Both the position numbers and the translations under genes were made by a program. From Leisingera aquimarina DSM 24565 (GTDB lineage Bacteria > Pseudomonadota > Alphaproteobacteria > Rhodobacterales > Rhodobacteraceae), in assembly GCF_000473165.1 (NCBI RefSeq), contig NZ_KI421504.1:744596-808595 (forward strand): DNA of 64,000 bases, in the 5' to 3' direction. The notes below the pieces were generated by a model. It was not told where the DNA came from and searched no databases. It saw nothing but the letters and a program-made list of their open reading frames with translations. Position 1 is the first letter of the stretch. Every line of letters starts with the position of its first letter. Below are positions 45,494-54,251 of the stretch, piece by piece.

Positions 45494-46111
45494 ATGCCCC
45501 GAAACCCCTTTGATACCCTCAGCAGGCGGCATTTTCTTGCCGGAAGCGCTGCATTGATCTCCTCGTCAGCCTTGGCGCAAGAGACCGGCGACGAGACGCA
45601 GCAGGCCTTTGATCCGTTGCGCCCGCCGCCAGAGCCGGAACCGCCTGTCCGGCGCAACATATCTGCATTCCGGGCCAAATCCTGGAGACCATACTTTGAT
45701 AATCTGGGAAACGGGGCGATTTTGGTCGATATCGACAGCCGGGCTTTGCACTACTGGTCTCAGGATGAGAACGTTTATAAACTGTTCCCGTCTTCGGTGC
45801 CGCTGTCCGACGATCTGACCCGCCGCGGCCGGACCAAGATCGTTCGAAAAGTTGAAGGTCCGGGTTGGGCTCCAACCCCTAATATGCGCAAGCGCAACCC
45901 AGAGTGGCCTGCGTTCATTCCGCCGGGACCGGATAATCCGCTTGGCACCCATGCGCTGTATCTTGGCTGGAAGTATTATCGCATCCATGGAACCCACGAT
46001 ACGCGGAAAATTGGCCGCAAATCATCGAATGGCTGCATCGGGCTTTACAATGAACACATCGCCGATTTGTTCAGCCTGACCAAAGTCGGCACGCAGGTGT
46101 TGCTAATTTGA
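45494..46111 (+). CDS. L,D-transpeptidase (YkuD) family protein, Tat-type signal
   Basis: A 205-residue enzyme. The signal reads LSRRHFLAGSAALISSSALA, with the RR pair of Tat export. The YkuD catalytic part is near the end: HGTHDTRKIG and SSNGCIGLYN with the active Cys. The ATG at 45494 follows GGAAAGAG; a TTG at 45473 would add seven residues. Together with the 44268 gene it gives two different L,D-transpeptidases in 2 kb. Confidence 0.87.
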   Translation: MPRNPFDTLSRRHFLAGSAALISSSALAQETGDETQQAFDPLRPPPEPEPPVRRNISAFRAKSWRPYFDNLGNGAILVDIDSRALHYWSQDENVYKLFPSSVPLSDDLTRRGRTKIVRKVEGPGWAPTPNMRKRNPEWPAFIPPGPDNPLGTHALYLGWKYYRIHGTHDTRKIGRKSSNGCIGLYNEHIADLFSLTKVGTQVLLI

Positions 46112-46249
46112 CGACACGTGGCGGGACGCTAAGCTGCTAACTATAACAAGCAATTGCAATCCCGTGGTTTTGCTGGTTAGAAAAAAATACGAGATAAGTC
46201 TTGGGTGCGTGGTTCAGTTGTATGATCCGTGCGAATTCTGGAGGTTAAC

Positions 46250-46432
46250 ATGAAAAAACTCGTTATCGCTGCTGCGCTGACTGCTGCTGCTTCGACCGCC
46301 ACTGCTGGCAACCTGTCCGAGCCGGTTGTAGAACCGCCGGTCATCGTGGAAGAAGCTCAGGGTTCTTCCAGCGGCATTCTGCTGCCGCTGCTGCTGCTGG
46401 TTCTGGTCGGCGCAGCTGTTGCTTCGAACTAA
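46250..46432 (+). CDS. Small exported/membrane protein (60 residues)
   Basis: A 60-residue protein with a signal-like start MKKLVIAAALTAAASTATAG, then a short Pro/Glu/Val linker (EPVVEPPVIVEEAQGSS), then one membrane helix ILLPLLLLVLVGAAVAS. A GGAGG ribosome site precedes the ATG and a strong terminator follows the stop, so it is a genuine single-gene unit. Similar short proteins are frequent in roseobacters and are sometimes mislabelled as ferrochelatase. Function unknown. Confidence 0.75.
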   Translation: MKKLVIAAALTAAASTATAGNLSEPVVEPPVIVEEAQGSSSGILLPLLLLVLVGAAVASN

Positions 46433-46451
46433 GTTCGATACACGGTTACGG

Positions 46452-46482
46452 AAAAGGCGGTGGTTTCCCACCGCCTTTTTTG
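46452..46482 (+). terminator. Intrinsic terminator after the 60-residue protein gene
   Basis: AAAAGGCGGTGG-TTTC-CCACCGCCTTTTTT, a near perfect hairpin with T-run. It may also end transcription of the convergent fusion gene that finishes at 46511. Confidence 0.9.
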
Positions 46483-46510
46483 GTGCCTGATTGAAGTGCA
46501 GAGCGGGCCG

Positions 46511-49500
46511 TCAGGCCGTCTCCAGTTCTGCAAGGATGCGGTCCAGCACGCTGATAATCATCTTGGCATCTTCTGATTCGATGGTCAGGGGCGGTCTGAT
46601 TTTCAGGATGTTGTCCTTAGGGCCCTCGCTGCCGATCAGGATACGGTGATCCCGCATCCGGTTCTTGACGTATGCGCAGATTTCCGTTGCTTCGGAGCCG
46701 TTCGGGTTTATCAATTCCAGTCCCAGAAACAGGCCCATGCCGCGCACATCGCCGACGCAGGCGTATTTTGGTTCCAGCGACCTCAGCCCCTCGATCAGCT
46801 GAGCGCCGATGGTCCGGGCATTCTCTTGCAGGTTTTCATCGTCGACAATGTCCAGCACTTCCTTGCCGATCCGGCAGGACAGCGTTGAGCCGCCAAAGGT
46901 CGAGAAGAACTCGATCCCATTGTCAAAGCTTTCAGCGATTTCCCGGGTGGTGGCCAGCACGCCCAGCGGGTGGCCGTTGCCGATTGGTTTGCCCATCACA
47001 ACGATGTCGGGCAGCGCGCCCTGATGTTCGAAGCCAAAGTAGTATTCGCCCAGGCGGCCCAGGCCGGTTTGCACTTCGTCAGCAATGCAGACACCGCCTG
47101 CCGCGCGGATTTTCTCATAGACCGCAGGCAGGTAGCCTTTGGGCGGGATGATCTGGCCGCCGACCGAAGGGAAGGTTTCGGCGATAAAGCCGGCGATGCC
47201 ATGGCCCTTTTGCTGCAGGTTTGCGATGGCCGGGTCCACCAGGTCCGCAAACTTTTGGGCCCGGTCCGGGTCGCCGCGGCGGAAGGAGCCGCGGTAATCA
47301 TCTGCGACTTCCACCAGCTCCACCCAGCCCGCCTGGCCAACGCCACCGGGTTTGTTGAACTTGTAGGCAGAGATGCCGATCGCGCCGGTGGTATTGCCAT
47401 GATAGCCGTGATCGGGTGTCACCATGCCTTTGGCGCTGGTATGGGCGCGGGCAAGGCGCAGGGCCAGTTCATTGGCCTCGGTGCCCGAGTTCACAAAGAA
47501 GCAGACTTCGAAATGATCGGGCAGTTTTGACAGCACCTTGCCGGCAAAGGCGGTTTGCGCCGGATGAAGGTAGCGGGTGTTGGAGTTCATCCGTTTCAGC
47601 TGGTCCGCGGCAACTGCCTGGATGCGCGGGTGGGCGTGGCCCACATGCGGAACATTGTTATAGGCGTCCAGATAGGGGCGGCCCCATTCGTCAAACAAAT
47701 GGTGCTTCCAGCCGCGCACCAGCATCACCGGGTCGGTGTAGGTTAGGCTGAGGTTGCCGCCGAAATGCGCACGGCGGCCGGCCAGGACCTCGTCCTTGTC
47801 TGTGGGGCGATAGCGGACCTTTTCATCCGGCAGGTTCAGCAGAGCTGCCGGGTTCGGGCAAACCGCGCGCCACATGTACATCTCATCCGGGTCGCCGACA
47901 CCGGGCCAGTCGACCTCGATGCCTTCGGTGGTCAGAGCCAGCTGGAAATGCACATGCGGGGCCCAACCGCCATTCATGGAAGGATCGCCCAGGCGGCAGA
48001 ACTCCTCGCCCTTTTCCACCACATCACCCGGTTTCAAACGGTCCAGGAATTCCGGATCCAAATGGCCGTAGAGGGTAAAGAACGGATCGCCTTCAGGCGT
48101 TTCATGGCGCAGGATGACCACCCCGCCGTAGTCCAGATGCCCGTCCCGGTATTCAGCCGCAAAGACCTCGCCGCGCAAAGGCGCAAACATCGGCGTGCCG
48201 GCCGGGGCAAAGGCATCCACGGCCAGATGAACGGTGCGGCGGTCACTTGCCTTATACGGGCCTTTGCGGAAGGCCAGGTCAGTGTAAACCAGCCGGGGTT
48301 CGTGATAGTATCCGAGCCAGATACGCCCCTGATTATCGAATTCCTCTCCAACCCTGGCTGCTTCCTCCAGCGGCATGTGGAACGGGTTCTGCGGCCAAGT
48401 GGAGTGTTCCACTGACAGCGAGCCCATCGGCGCATCCGACAAGTCCTCACCCATCAGCGGCGCGAAATCGCCGCGTTGCTGCTCCAGCCAGGCCAGGACC
48501 CGGTCGGCACCTTCGACCACCGGCATGCAGCAGGCTGCGCGCAGCCGGGCGGTCAGCAATCCGCCGTGCAGTGCGGTGCCTTCCAGGAACCGCCAGGCCG
48601 GCGCCTGCGAGATCGTCACATAGGGGTCATCCGGATTGTCCGCTGCCATCATGGTGGAATTGACAACACTCACCGCCAGCCGCGCGCGCAGCAGCGTCCA
48701 AACCATGTTCACCTCGGCAGGCGTCAGCGGATAAGCTTCGTGATACCCCGCAACCAGTGCTGCCAGTGCCGCCTCCGGCGCCGGGTGGTCCAGCACGATA
48801 TAAGCCGCAGCAATTGCCAGGTCGCAGATCCTTGGTGCGGCGCACATGTCACCCAGGTCGATCAGGCCAGAAACCATTTGTGGTTCGGCCAAAACACCTG
48901 CCACCATGATGTTGTAGTCGTTTGCGTCATTATGGATGGCTTGCTTGGGCAACTCCGCCATATTAGGCTCTAACTTGGAAAAATCTGCAGAAATCCCTTT
49001 CAGAATCGCACGGCGTCCGGGATCAGCGATGCAGGTGAGATGATCCGTGATCCAGCCAGCCCTCGTCAGGTCCCATTTGAAATCACGCTCCAGCCCTTCG
49101 TGCCGGAAGTCCGCCAGGGCCTTGCCCGAGCCGCCCAGAACCTTACCAATCTCATGGATCAGCGCATCGCATTTCGGCTCTGCCTTGGCATAGCAGCGAC
49201 CGGGCAGCTGGTTCAGCAGCCAGACCAGCCGGTCCTGGCCGTCTTCATCCGGGAGAGTCAGCAGAGACTGGCCGCTGGCTGCTGCAATCACCCGCGGGCA
49301 GGGCAGATCGGGCTGCCGTGCAGCGATGTGGTCAAACGCCTTCACCTGCATGTCGACCAGCCAGGTTTCGCAGCCGGGGCGCATGGCCTTCAGGATATAA
49401 CCTTGGCCATCCCTCCCATTGACTAGGAAGTTCAGGTCATATTCCCCATCCAGGCGGCTCAATTCCGCATCGATGCCCCAATGCTGTTTCAGGGCGGCGG

Positions 49501-49519
49501 CCCAATGCGCAAGCGTCAT
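46511..49519 (-). CDS. Triple fusion: APH-type kinase / M23 peptidase-like domain / class III PLP enzyme
   Basis: A 1002-residue protein with three parts. Residues 1-345 are an aminoglycoside-phosphotransferase-type kinase with HNDANDYN (H196, D198, N203) and IDLGD (220-224). Residues about 385-565 are an M23 (LytM-like) domain whose metal ligands appear intact: H431, D435, and HVH (522-524), with YGHL (484-487). Residues about 590-1000 are a class III aminotransferase fold with DEVQTGLGR (814-822) and PLP Lys K844. By analogy with human HYKK and PHYKPL, the kinase could phosphorylate an amino alcohol such as hydroxylysine or ethanolamine and the PLP part could eliminate phosphate. The M23 role is unknown. 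Confidence 0.88.
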   Translation of the reverse strand: MTLAHWAAALKQHWGIDAELSRLDGEYDLNFLVNGRDGQGYILKAMRPGCETWLVDMQVKAFDHIAARQPDLPCPRVIAAASGQSLLTLPDEDGQDRLVWLLNQLPGRCYAKAEPKCDALIHEIGKVLGGSGKALADFRHEGLERDFKWDLTRAGWITDHLTCIADPGRRAILKGISADFSKLEPNMAELPKQAIHNDANDYNIMVAGVLAEPQMVSGLIDLGDMCAAPRICDLAIAAAYIVLDHPAPEAALAALVAGYHEAYPLTPAEVNMVWTLLRARLAVSVVNSTMMAADNPDDPYVTISQAPAWRFLEGTALHGGLLTARLRAACCMPVVEGADRVLAWLEQQRGDFAPLMGEDLSDAPMGSLSVEHSTWPQNPFHMPLEEAARVGEEFDNQGRIWLGYYHEPRLVYTDLAFRKGPYKASDRRTVHLAVDAFAPAGTPMFAPLRGEVFAAEYRDGHLDYGGVVILRHETPEGDPFFTLYGHLDPEFLDRLKPGDVVEKGEEFCRLGDPSMNGGWAPHVHFQLALTTEGIEVDWPGVGDPDEMYMWRAVCPNPAALLNLPDEKVRYRPTDKDEVLAGRRAHFGGNLSLTYTDPVMLVRGWKHHLFDEWGRPYLDAYNNVPHVGHAHPRIQAVAADQLKRMNSNTRYLHPAQTAFAGKVLSKLPDHFEVCFFVNSGTEANELALRLARAHTSAKGMVTPDHGYHGNTTGAIGISAYKFNKPGGVGQAGWVELVEVADDYRGSFRRGDPDRAQKFADLVDPAIANLQQKGHGIAGFIAETFPSVGGQIIPPKGYLPAVYEKIRAAGGVCIADEVQTGLGRLGEYYFGFEHQGALPDIVVMGKPIGNGHPLGVLATTREIAESFDNGIEFFSTFGGSTLSCRIGKEVLDIVDDENLQENARTIGAQLIEGLRSLEPKYACVGDVRGMGLFLGLELINPNGSEATEICAYVKNRMRDHRILIGSEGPKDNILKIRPPLTIESEDAKMIISVLDRILAELETA

Positions 49520-49552
49520 TCAAACTCTCCCCGGTCTGCCGGAGTACCCGGC

Positions 49553-49569
49553 GATCCAATATTGGATCC
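49553..49569. promoter_or_regulatory. Palindromic site upstream of the triple-fusion gene
   Basis: GATCCAATATTGGATC (49553-49568) is a perfect 16-bp palindrome, about 35 bases before the fusion start codon. Its minus-strand reading contains GGATCCAATATT, identical to the site ahead of the fold-IV aminotransferase at 27089-27100. Confidence 0.45.
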
Positions 49570-49590
49570 TATTTGAACCGGGAGAGCGCT

Positions 49591-50652
49591 TTAGTCCAGC
49601 CAGCCTTGCAGATTCTGCTCGATTACACCTGCCAGTGCGGCGATATGGCCGTCATCATCATTGAGGCAGGGAATATATAGGAAGTCCTCGCCGCCGGCGT
49701 GCTCAAAGCTCTCGCGGATCTCCTCGTTGATTTCTTCCAGCGTCTCGATGCAGTCGGCGGAGAAGGCGGGAGCGATCACTGCGATGTGCTTCTTGCCTTC
49801 TCTGGCGAGCGTGGCGACGTGGTCCACGGTGTAGGGTTTCAGCCATTCCTCGGGGCCGAACACCGACTGGAAAGTGGTGGTGATCCGTGTGTCGTCCCAG
49901 CCCAGCCGCTCCTTCAGCAGCCGCGTCGTTTTCTGGCACTGGCAATGATAGGGGTCGCCCTGCATCAGATACCGCTTTGGCATCCCGTGATAAGAAACCA
50001 CCAGGATATCGGGCCGCTTTTCGGCCTTGGCATAGGCCTCCTCCACTGATCGTGCCAGAGCATCGATATATGCGGGTTGGTCGAAATAGGGTTCGATCGT
50101 GCGTGCGGCGGGCTGCCAGGGCTCCTCCATCAGCGCGCGGAAGAACTGATCGTTGGCAGTGCCGGAGGTGGCGCCGGCATATTGCGGGTAGAGCGGCACA
50201 AACAGGATTTTCCGGCAGCCTGCCTCAACCATTTCCCGCACCTTGGACTTGGTCGAAGGGTTGCCATAGCGCATGCAGAAATCGACCATCACCTGATCGC
50301 CATAGCGCTCTTTCATCTCGGCCGCTATTTTTGCGGTTTGTTCTTTGGTGATGGTCATCAAAGGGCTTTCGCCCTTATCGTGGTTCCAGATCGATTTGTA
50401 AGCGGCGCCCGAGGAGAACGGACGTTTGGTCAGGATGATCAGCTGCAGCAGCGGTTGCCACTTCCACGATGGATAGTCGATCACCCGCTTATCGGACAGG
50501 AACTCGCTCAGATACCGGCGCATCGGCCAATAGGAGTAATCATCCGGTGTCCCGAGGTTTGCCAGCAAAATGCCGACCTTCTCTGCCGCGATCTTGGGGT
50601 GATCGGCAGGGGCGTGAGCGGGGCAATTGGCGGTCCGGGCGGTGTCCAGCAT
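49591..50652 (-). CDS. hemH: Ferrochelatase
   Basis: A 353-residue enzyme inserting iron into protoporphyrin IX. The catalytic His is in SYHGMPKRY and the conserved Glu in ETLEEINEE. The ATG at 50652 has AGGA seven bases upstream; 27 additional codons to 50733 are unlike the family. The N-terminus carries an extra polar stretch before KVGILLANLGTPD. It follows the fusion gene on the same strand after about 72 bp when read from the right. Confidence 0.96.
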   Translation of the reverse strand: MLDTARTANCPAHAPADHPKIAAEKVGILLANLGTPDDYSYWPMRRYLSEFLSDKRVIDYPSWKWQPLLQLIILTKRPFSSGAAYKSIWNHDKGESPLMTITKEQTAKIAAEMKERYGDQVMVDFCMRYGNPSTKSKVREMVEAGCRKILFVPLYPQYAGATSGTANDQFFRALMEEPWQPAARTIEPYFDQPAYIDALARSVEEAYAKAEKRPDILVVSYHGMPKRYLMQGDPYHCQCQKTTRLLKERLGWDDTRITTTFQSVFGPEEWLKPYTVDHVATLAREGKKHIAVIAPAFSADCIETLEEINEEIRESFEHAGGEDFLYIPCLNDDDGHIAALAGVIEQNLQGWLD

Positions 50653-50763
50653 GGGCAGGTCCTGTGCGGCTGAGAATTCGTTGAACGAGGGGAAGTTACT
50701 GTCTTTACAAGTGAATGGCCAATTGGATCGCATTGGCGCAGCGATAGCGTAAACTTATGAGAG

Positions 50764-51579
50764 TCAGAGCTTGGTTTCCGGCACCTTCAGCGCATCGGCC
50801 AGGCGCATCTGGGCGGAACCGGGGCGCAAAGGTTTCTGCTGGCTGTCCGATGGCGACCAGCCGGTGAGGCAGACCATCTCGAAAGTTGCGGGCAGCCGGC
50901 CATCTGCGGTGGCAAAATGCTCCCGGTAGATGTGATCAGCAAGTTGGAACAGGCCACGCGGTGCCGGGCGTCTCAGGCGCTGGGCGAGGGCGCTGGTCTC
51001 TCCCATGCCGCGCAGGTCGTGGATCAAGTGCGTGAGGTCGCGGTATTCAGCGGTCAGCGGCACCAGATCGGCGACAGGAAGGGCAAACCCCGCCCGCTGC
51101 AATAAACCACCCAGATCGCGGATTTCTCCCATCGGCGCAACGCGGGGCGATAGCCCGCCCAATACGATGGTTTCGGCTTCTGCCATAGCTGCGCGCAGTT
51201 CGTGCAGGGTCTGGCCGCCGAGCATGACAACTAACAGCAGCCCGTCCTCTTTCAATGCGCGGCGGCATTGGATCAGCTGGCCAACCGGGTCATTGGCCCA
51301 ATGCAAGCACATGGCGTGGATCACCACATCATGCGCACCTTCTTCCAGAGCCAGGATATCGTCATCCGGCACCACAGCTGCGCCAGGCAGAAACCCCTCC
51401 CAGACTTCCGGGAAAGGGCAGACAATGGCAGGCGCTGTAAAGGTTCTGTTAACCATGCTCAGGCGATCCTCGGCCTCATCCCGCGCCATCTGGTGCAGGA
51501 ACAACGCATCCGGGCGCCGGCGTGCGCGGCGGGCTGCCAGGGTGCGGCGGTCGAAAAGCTGTGCGGGTGCTTGTGTCAT
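50764..51579 (-). CDS. SAM-dependent methyltransferase, BioC/NDUFAF5-like
   Basis: A 271-residue class I methyltransferase-like protein. The start FDRRTLAARRARR is characteristic of the alphaproteobacterial relatives of mitochondrial NDUFAF5, which hydroxylates an Arg in complex I. The SAM glycine loop is weak here, while HAMCLHWANDPVGQLIQCRRAL and GEIRDLGGLLQRAGFALP are typical. Role not established. It is divergent from the comF-like gene by 13 bp. Confidence 0.8.
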   Translation of the reverse strand: MTQAPAQLFDRRTLAARRARRRPDALFLHQMARDEAEDRLSMVNRTFTAPAIVCPFPEVWEGFLPGAAVVPDDDILALEEGAHDVVIHAMCLHWANDPVGQLIQCRRALKEDGLLLVVMLGGQTLHELRAAMAEAETIVLGGLSPRVAPMGEIRDLGGLLQRAGFALPVADLVPLTAEYRDLTHLIHDLRGMGETSALAQRLRRPAPRGLFQLADHIYREHFATADGRLPATFEMVCLTGWSPSDSQQKPLRPGSAQMRLADALKVPETKL

Positions 51580-51592
51580 GGGAGCTATTTAG

Positions 51593-52321
51593 ATGCTGCT
51601 GGCCAGGATTCAAACCGCTGTTTCGCTGATCTACCCGCCGCAATGCATGGGCTGCGGGGGGCTGGTTGGCAGCGACTTTGGCCTGTGCGGTTCTTGCTGG
51701 GCTGGGATGCATTTTATCAGCGGCACGGTCTGCGAGGGCTGCGGTGCTCCGCTGCCGGGGGAGGCGGACGGCTTCCGCCTGGAATGCGACAGCTGCCTGC
51801 GCCATCCGCGTCCTTGGAACCAAGGGCGATCTGCCCTGCTCTATGAGGAGCAAGGGCGCAAACTGGTTTTGGCATTGAAACACGGGGACCGGACGGAAAT
51901 TGCGCTCATGGCTTCTGGATGGCTGGTGCAGACGGTGCAGCCGTTGCTGAAGGGCAGCCCTTTGATATGCCCGGTACCGCTGCATTGGACCCGGTTGCTG
52001 AAGCGCAAGTACAATCAATCGGCACTGCTGGCGGAGGGGCTGGCACGCCGCACCGGTCTGGAACATTGCCCGGATCTGCTAAGACGGACCCGGCAGACGC
52101 CTGTGCTGGAGGGCAAGACGCGGGATCAGCGCTATCAGCTATTGGGTCCGGCAATTGCAGCGCATCCGGCACACCGCAGCAGGGTGAAAGACCGTGTCGT
52201 TCTGATCGTGGATGACGTGATGACGTCCGGTGCTACTCTTAGTGCTTGCACCGATGCCTGCTTGCAAGCAGGTGCAGCAGAGGTTCGGGTTGCAGTGCTG
52301 GCCCGGGTCACGCAAGCGTGA
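51593..52321 (+). CDS. ComF-family phosphoribosyltransferase-like protein
   Basis: A 242-residue protein. The N-terminus has Cys pairs CMGCGG, CGSC, CEGCG and CDSC that look like a zinc-binding cluster. The C-terminal PRTase loop is VLIVDDVMTSGATL (about 202-215). ComF homologues assist DNA uptake in some species; in roseobacters the link is untested. grxC follows after 82 bp. Confidence 0.9.
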   Translation: MLLARIQTAVSLIYPPQCMGCGGLVGSDFGLCGSCWAGMHFISGTVCEGCGAPLPGEADGFRLECDSCLRHPRPWNQGRSALLYEEQGRKLVLALKHGDRTEIALMASGWLVQTVQPLLKGSPLICPVPLHWTRLLKRKYNQSALLAEGLARRTGLEHCPDLLRRTRQTPVLEGKTRDQRYQLLGPAIAAHPAHRSRVKDRVVLIVDDVMTSGATLSACTDACLQAGAAEVRVAVLARVTQA

Positions 52322-52403
52322 GGCAGCCTGCCCGCCTCTGGCAATTGTTGCAATGAATACCCAATTCCTCCACAACTTTCGAAACCAGAACATGGGGTCC
52401 TGA

Positions 52404-52661
52404 ATGAATACCGTTGAAATCTACACCTCGCCGCTGTGCGGTTTTTGCCACGCTGCCAAGCGTCTTCTGAATCAGAAGGGTGTTACCTTTTCGGAAATCA
52501 ACGTGCTGGCGCAGCCGGACCGCAAAGCTGAAATGATCCAGCGCGCGAATGGAGGCCGCACGGTGCCGCAGATCTTTATCGGCGAAACCCATGTCGGCGG
52601 CTGTGACGATCTTTTTGCGCTGGAACAGGCGGGCAAACTGGACCCGCTGCTTGCGGCCTGA
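52404..52661 (+). CDS. grxC: Glutaredoxin 3
   Basis: An 85-residue dithiol glutaredoxin. The active-site motif is CGFC (about 11-14, SPLCGFCHAAKRLL), and GGRTVPQIFIGETHVGGCDDL is the GSH-binding part. Compare CPYC in many others; the second position here is Gly. The amidase gene begins 15 bp later, and grxC-amidase-MarR probably form an operon. Confidence 0.95.
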   Translation: MNTVEIYTSPLCGFCHAAKRLLNQKGVTFSEINVLAQPDRKAEMIQRANGGRTVPQIFIGETHVGGCDDLFALEQAGKLDPLLAA

Positions 52662-52676
52662 ACCCGGAGAGACAAA

Positions 52677-53507
52677 ATGCGCGCAGCTCTGCTTCAGATG
52701 ACATCCACCGACATCCCGGCTGAAAACCTGGAGACCGTGAAGGCGATGATGGCGGAAGCTGTGCGCGGCGGGGCGGGATTTGTGCTGACACCCGAGGTCA
52801 CCAATTGCCTCTCCGGCAGCCGGACCCATCAGAATGGTGTCCTGTGTCACGAAGAGGATGACCTAACGCTGGCCGACCTGCGTGACGAGGCGGCAAAACA
52901 CGGCATATGGCTGCTGCTGGGTTCTCTGGGCATCAAGACCCACGACAACGACGGGCGCTTTGCCAACCGGCAGTTCCTGATCAGCCCGCAGGGTGAAATC
53001 AAGGCGCGCTATGATAAGATCCATATGTTCGATGTCGAGGTCACACCCGAGGAAACATACCGCGAGTCCGATGGCTACAGGCCGGGTACCCAGGCGGTTG
53101 TGGCAGAGACGCCTTTTGCCAGAATCGGCATGACTATCTGTTATGATGTGCGCTTTCCGCATTTGCACCGGGCGCTCGCCAAAGGCGGAGCGCAGATCAT
53201 CACAGTGCCGGCTGCGTTTTCATATATCACCGGAGCCGCACATTGGCATTCTCTGTTGCGGGCTCGCGCGATTGAAACCGGCTGCATTGTGCTGGCGCCT
53301 GCGCAAACTGGCAAACATCCGGCTTCCCGCGGGCCAAGCCGCAATACCTATGGACATTCCCTTGCCGTGGCCCCATGGGGCGAAGTGCTGGCTGATGCCG
53401 GCCAGGAACCGGGCGTGACTTACGTTGATCTCGACCTCGAAAAAGTTGCAGAAGCGCGCAAACGCGTGCCTTCCCTGACCCACGACCGGGAGTTTGACGG
53501 ACCCTGA
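52677..53507 (+). CDS. Carbon-nitrogen hydrolase (Nit1-like omega-amidase family)
   Basis: A 276-residue nitrilase-superfamily amidase. The catalytic triad is E40 (LTPEVTN), K114 (YDKIHMFD) and C155 (ICYDVRFPHLHR). Closest in style to Nit1, which repairs deaminated glutathione; the grxC neighbour fits that idea but does not prove it. The ATG of the MarR gene overlaps its stop by one base. Confidence 0.9.
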   Translation: MRAALLQMTSTDIPAENLETVKAMMAEAVRGGAGFVLTPEVTNCLSGSRTHQNGVLCHEEDDLTLADLRDEAAKHGIWLLLGSLGIKTHDNDGRFANRQFLISPQGEIKARYDKIHMFDVEVTPEETYRESDGYRPGTQAVVAETPFARIGMTICYDVRFPHLHRALAKGGAQIITVPAAFSYITGAAHWHSLLRARAIETGCIVLAPAQTGKHPASRGPSRNTYGHSLAVAPWGEVLADAGQEPGVTYVDLDLEKVAEARKRVPSLTHDREFDGP

Positions 53508-53947
53508 TGGATGAAACCCATTCCCTGGCGGTATCTCTGTTCAGCGAGATACTAATGGCTGACCAGCTGGCCCGGTCGCGCCTCAGCAAAGTGCTGCCCA
53601 AAGGGATGGAACTGTCGCATTTCTCGGTGTTGAACCACTTGGCACGGGCTGGACTGGAGCGCTCGCCCGCGCAGCTGGCCAAGGCGTTTCACGTGACCCG
53701 CGGGGCGATGACCAACACGCTGAGCAAACTGGAAATGGCGGGATACATCCATGTCCGCCCTGATTGGGACGATGCACGGCGCAAGATGGTGGCGATCAGC
53801 CCGGCTGGCAAGCAGGCCCGGGATGCAGCACTGGCCGGGATCATTCCGGTGATCTCCGAAGTTGTGGGTGAATTGGGCAGCGACCGGGTGCGGGCGACTT
53901 TGCCTATTCTGCGCGAGCTGCGCGGCAAACTGGAAGAGAGCGGCTGA
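53507..53947 (+). CDS. MarR-family transcriptional regulator
   Basis: A 146-residue winged-helix protein. The recognition part is LAKAFHVTRGAMTNTLSKLEMAGYI followed by the wing RPDWDDARRKMVAIS. No ligand is suggested by sequence. It is translationally coupled to the amidase gene. A strong hairpin terminator lies at 53988-54016. Confidence 0.9.
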   Translation: MDETHSLAVSLFSEILMADQLARSRLSKVLPKGMELSHFSVLNHLARAGLERSPAQLAKAFHVTRGAMTNTLSKLEMAGYIHVRPDWDDARRKMVAISPAGKQARDAALAGIIPVISEVVGELGSDRVRATLPILRELRGKLEESG

Positions 53948-54251
53948 GCGGCTGGTTCCAAAGAGTCATCTGCTCGGAGTTAAAAAAGGGGACGCCTGCA
54001 AGCAGGCGCCCCTCTTCCCCATCAGTCCCCATCATGCCGTGAACGGCGATCATTTAGCCTTTGGGCAAACCCCCAGTCACAATGGCAAGCAGTTGTTTGG
54101 TTCTTAGCTTGCGCCCAATCGCGGCTTGGAAAAATACTCAAACCCCGCTTGATAAAGATAGCAAGCGGGATGCAGTGGCCAAAGAGTGCATAAGGATTAC
54201 TACCTATCCTTTAGGATAGGAGGCAGAAAAAACTGGCCGGCGAGGGCACCC
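53948..54251. other. Non-coding gap with three hairpins between the MarR gene and ubiG
   Basis: About 300 bp with no credible gene. It carries the terminator at 53988-54016, a perfect 8-bp inverted repeat CCCGCTTG-(10 nt)-CAAGCGGG at 54144-54169, and CCTATCC-TTTA-GGATAGG at 54203-54220. The last two may be terminator-like for the minus-strand ubiG or part of a small RNA; none has a long T-run. Confidence 0.5.
53988..54016 (+). terminator. Intrinsic terminator-like hairpin after the MarR gene
   Basis: GGGG-A-CGCCTGC-AA-GCAGGCG-CCCC with an A-run before it and CTCTTCC after it. The stem is strong but the T-tail is poor. Confidence 0.65.

Noticed and set aside
53685-53700. A third parS-like sequence (GTTTCACGTGA core) in the MarR gene
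   Set aside because: Only 12 of 16 bases match and the right half is lost; unlikely to bind ParB as a full site.
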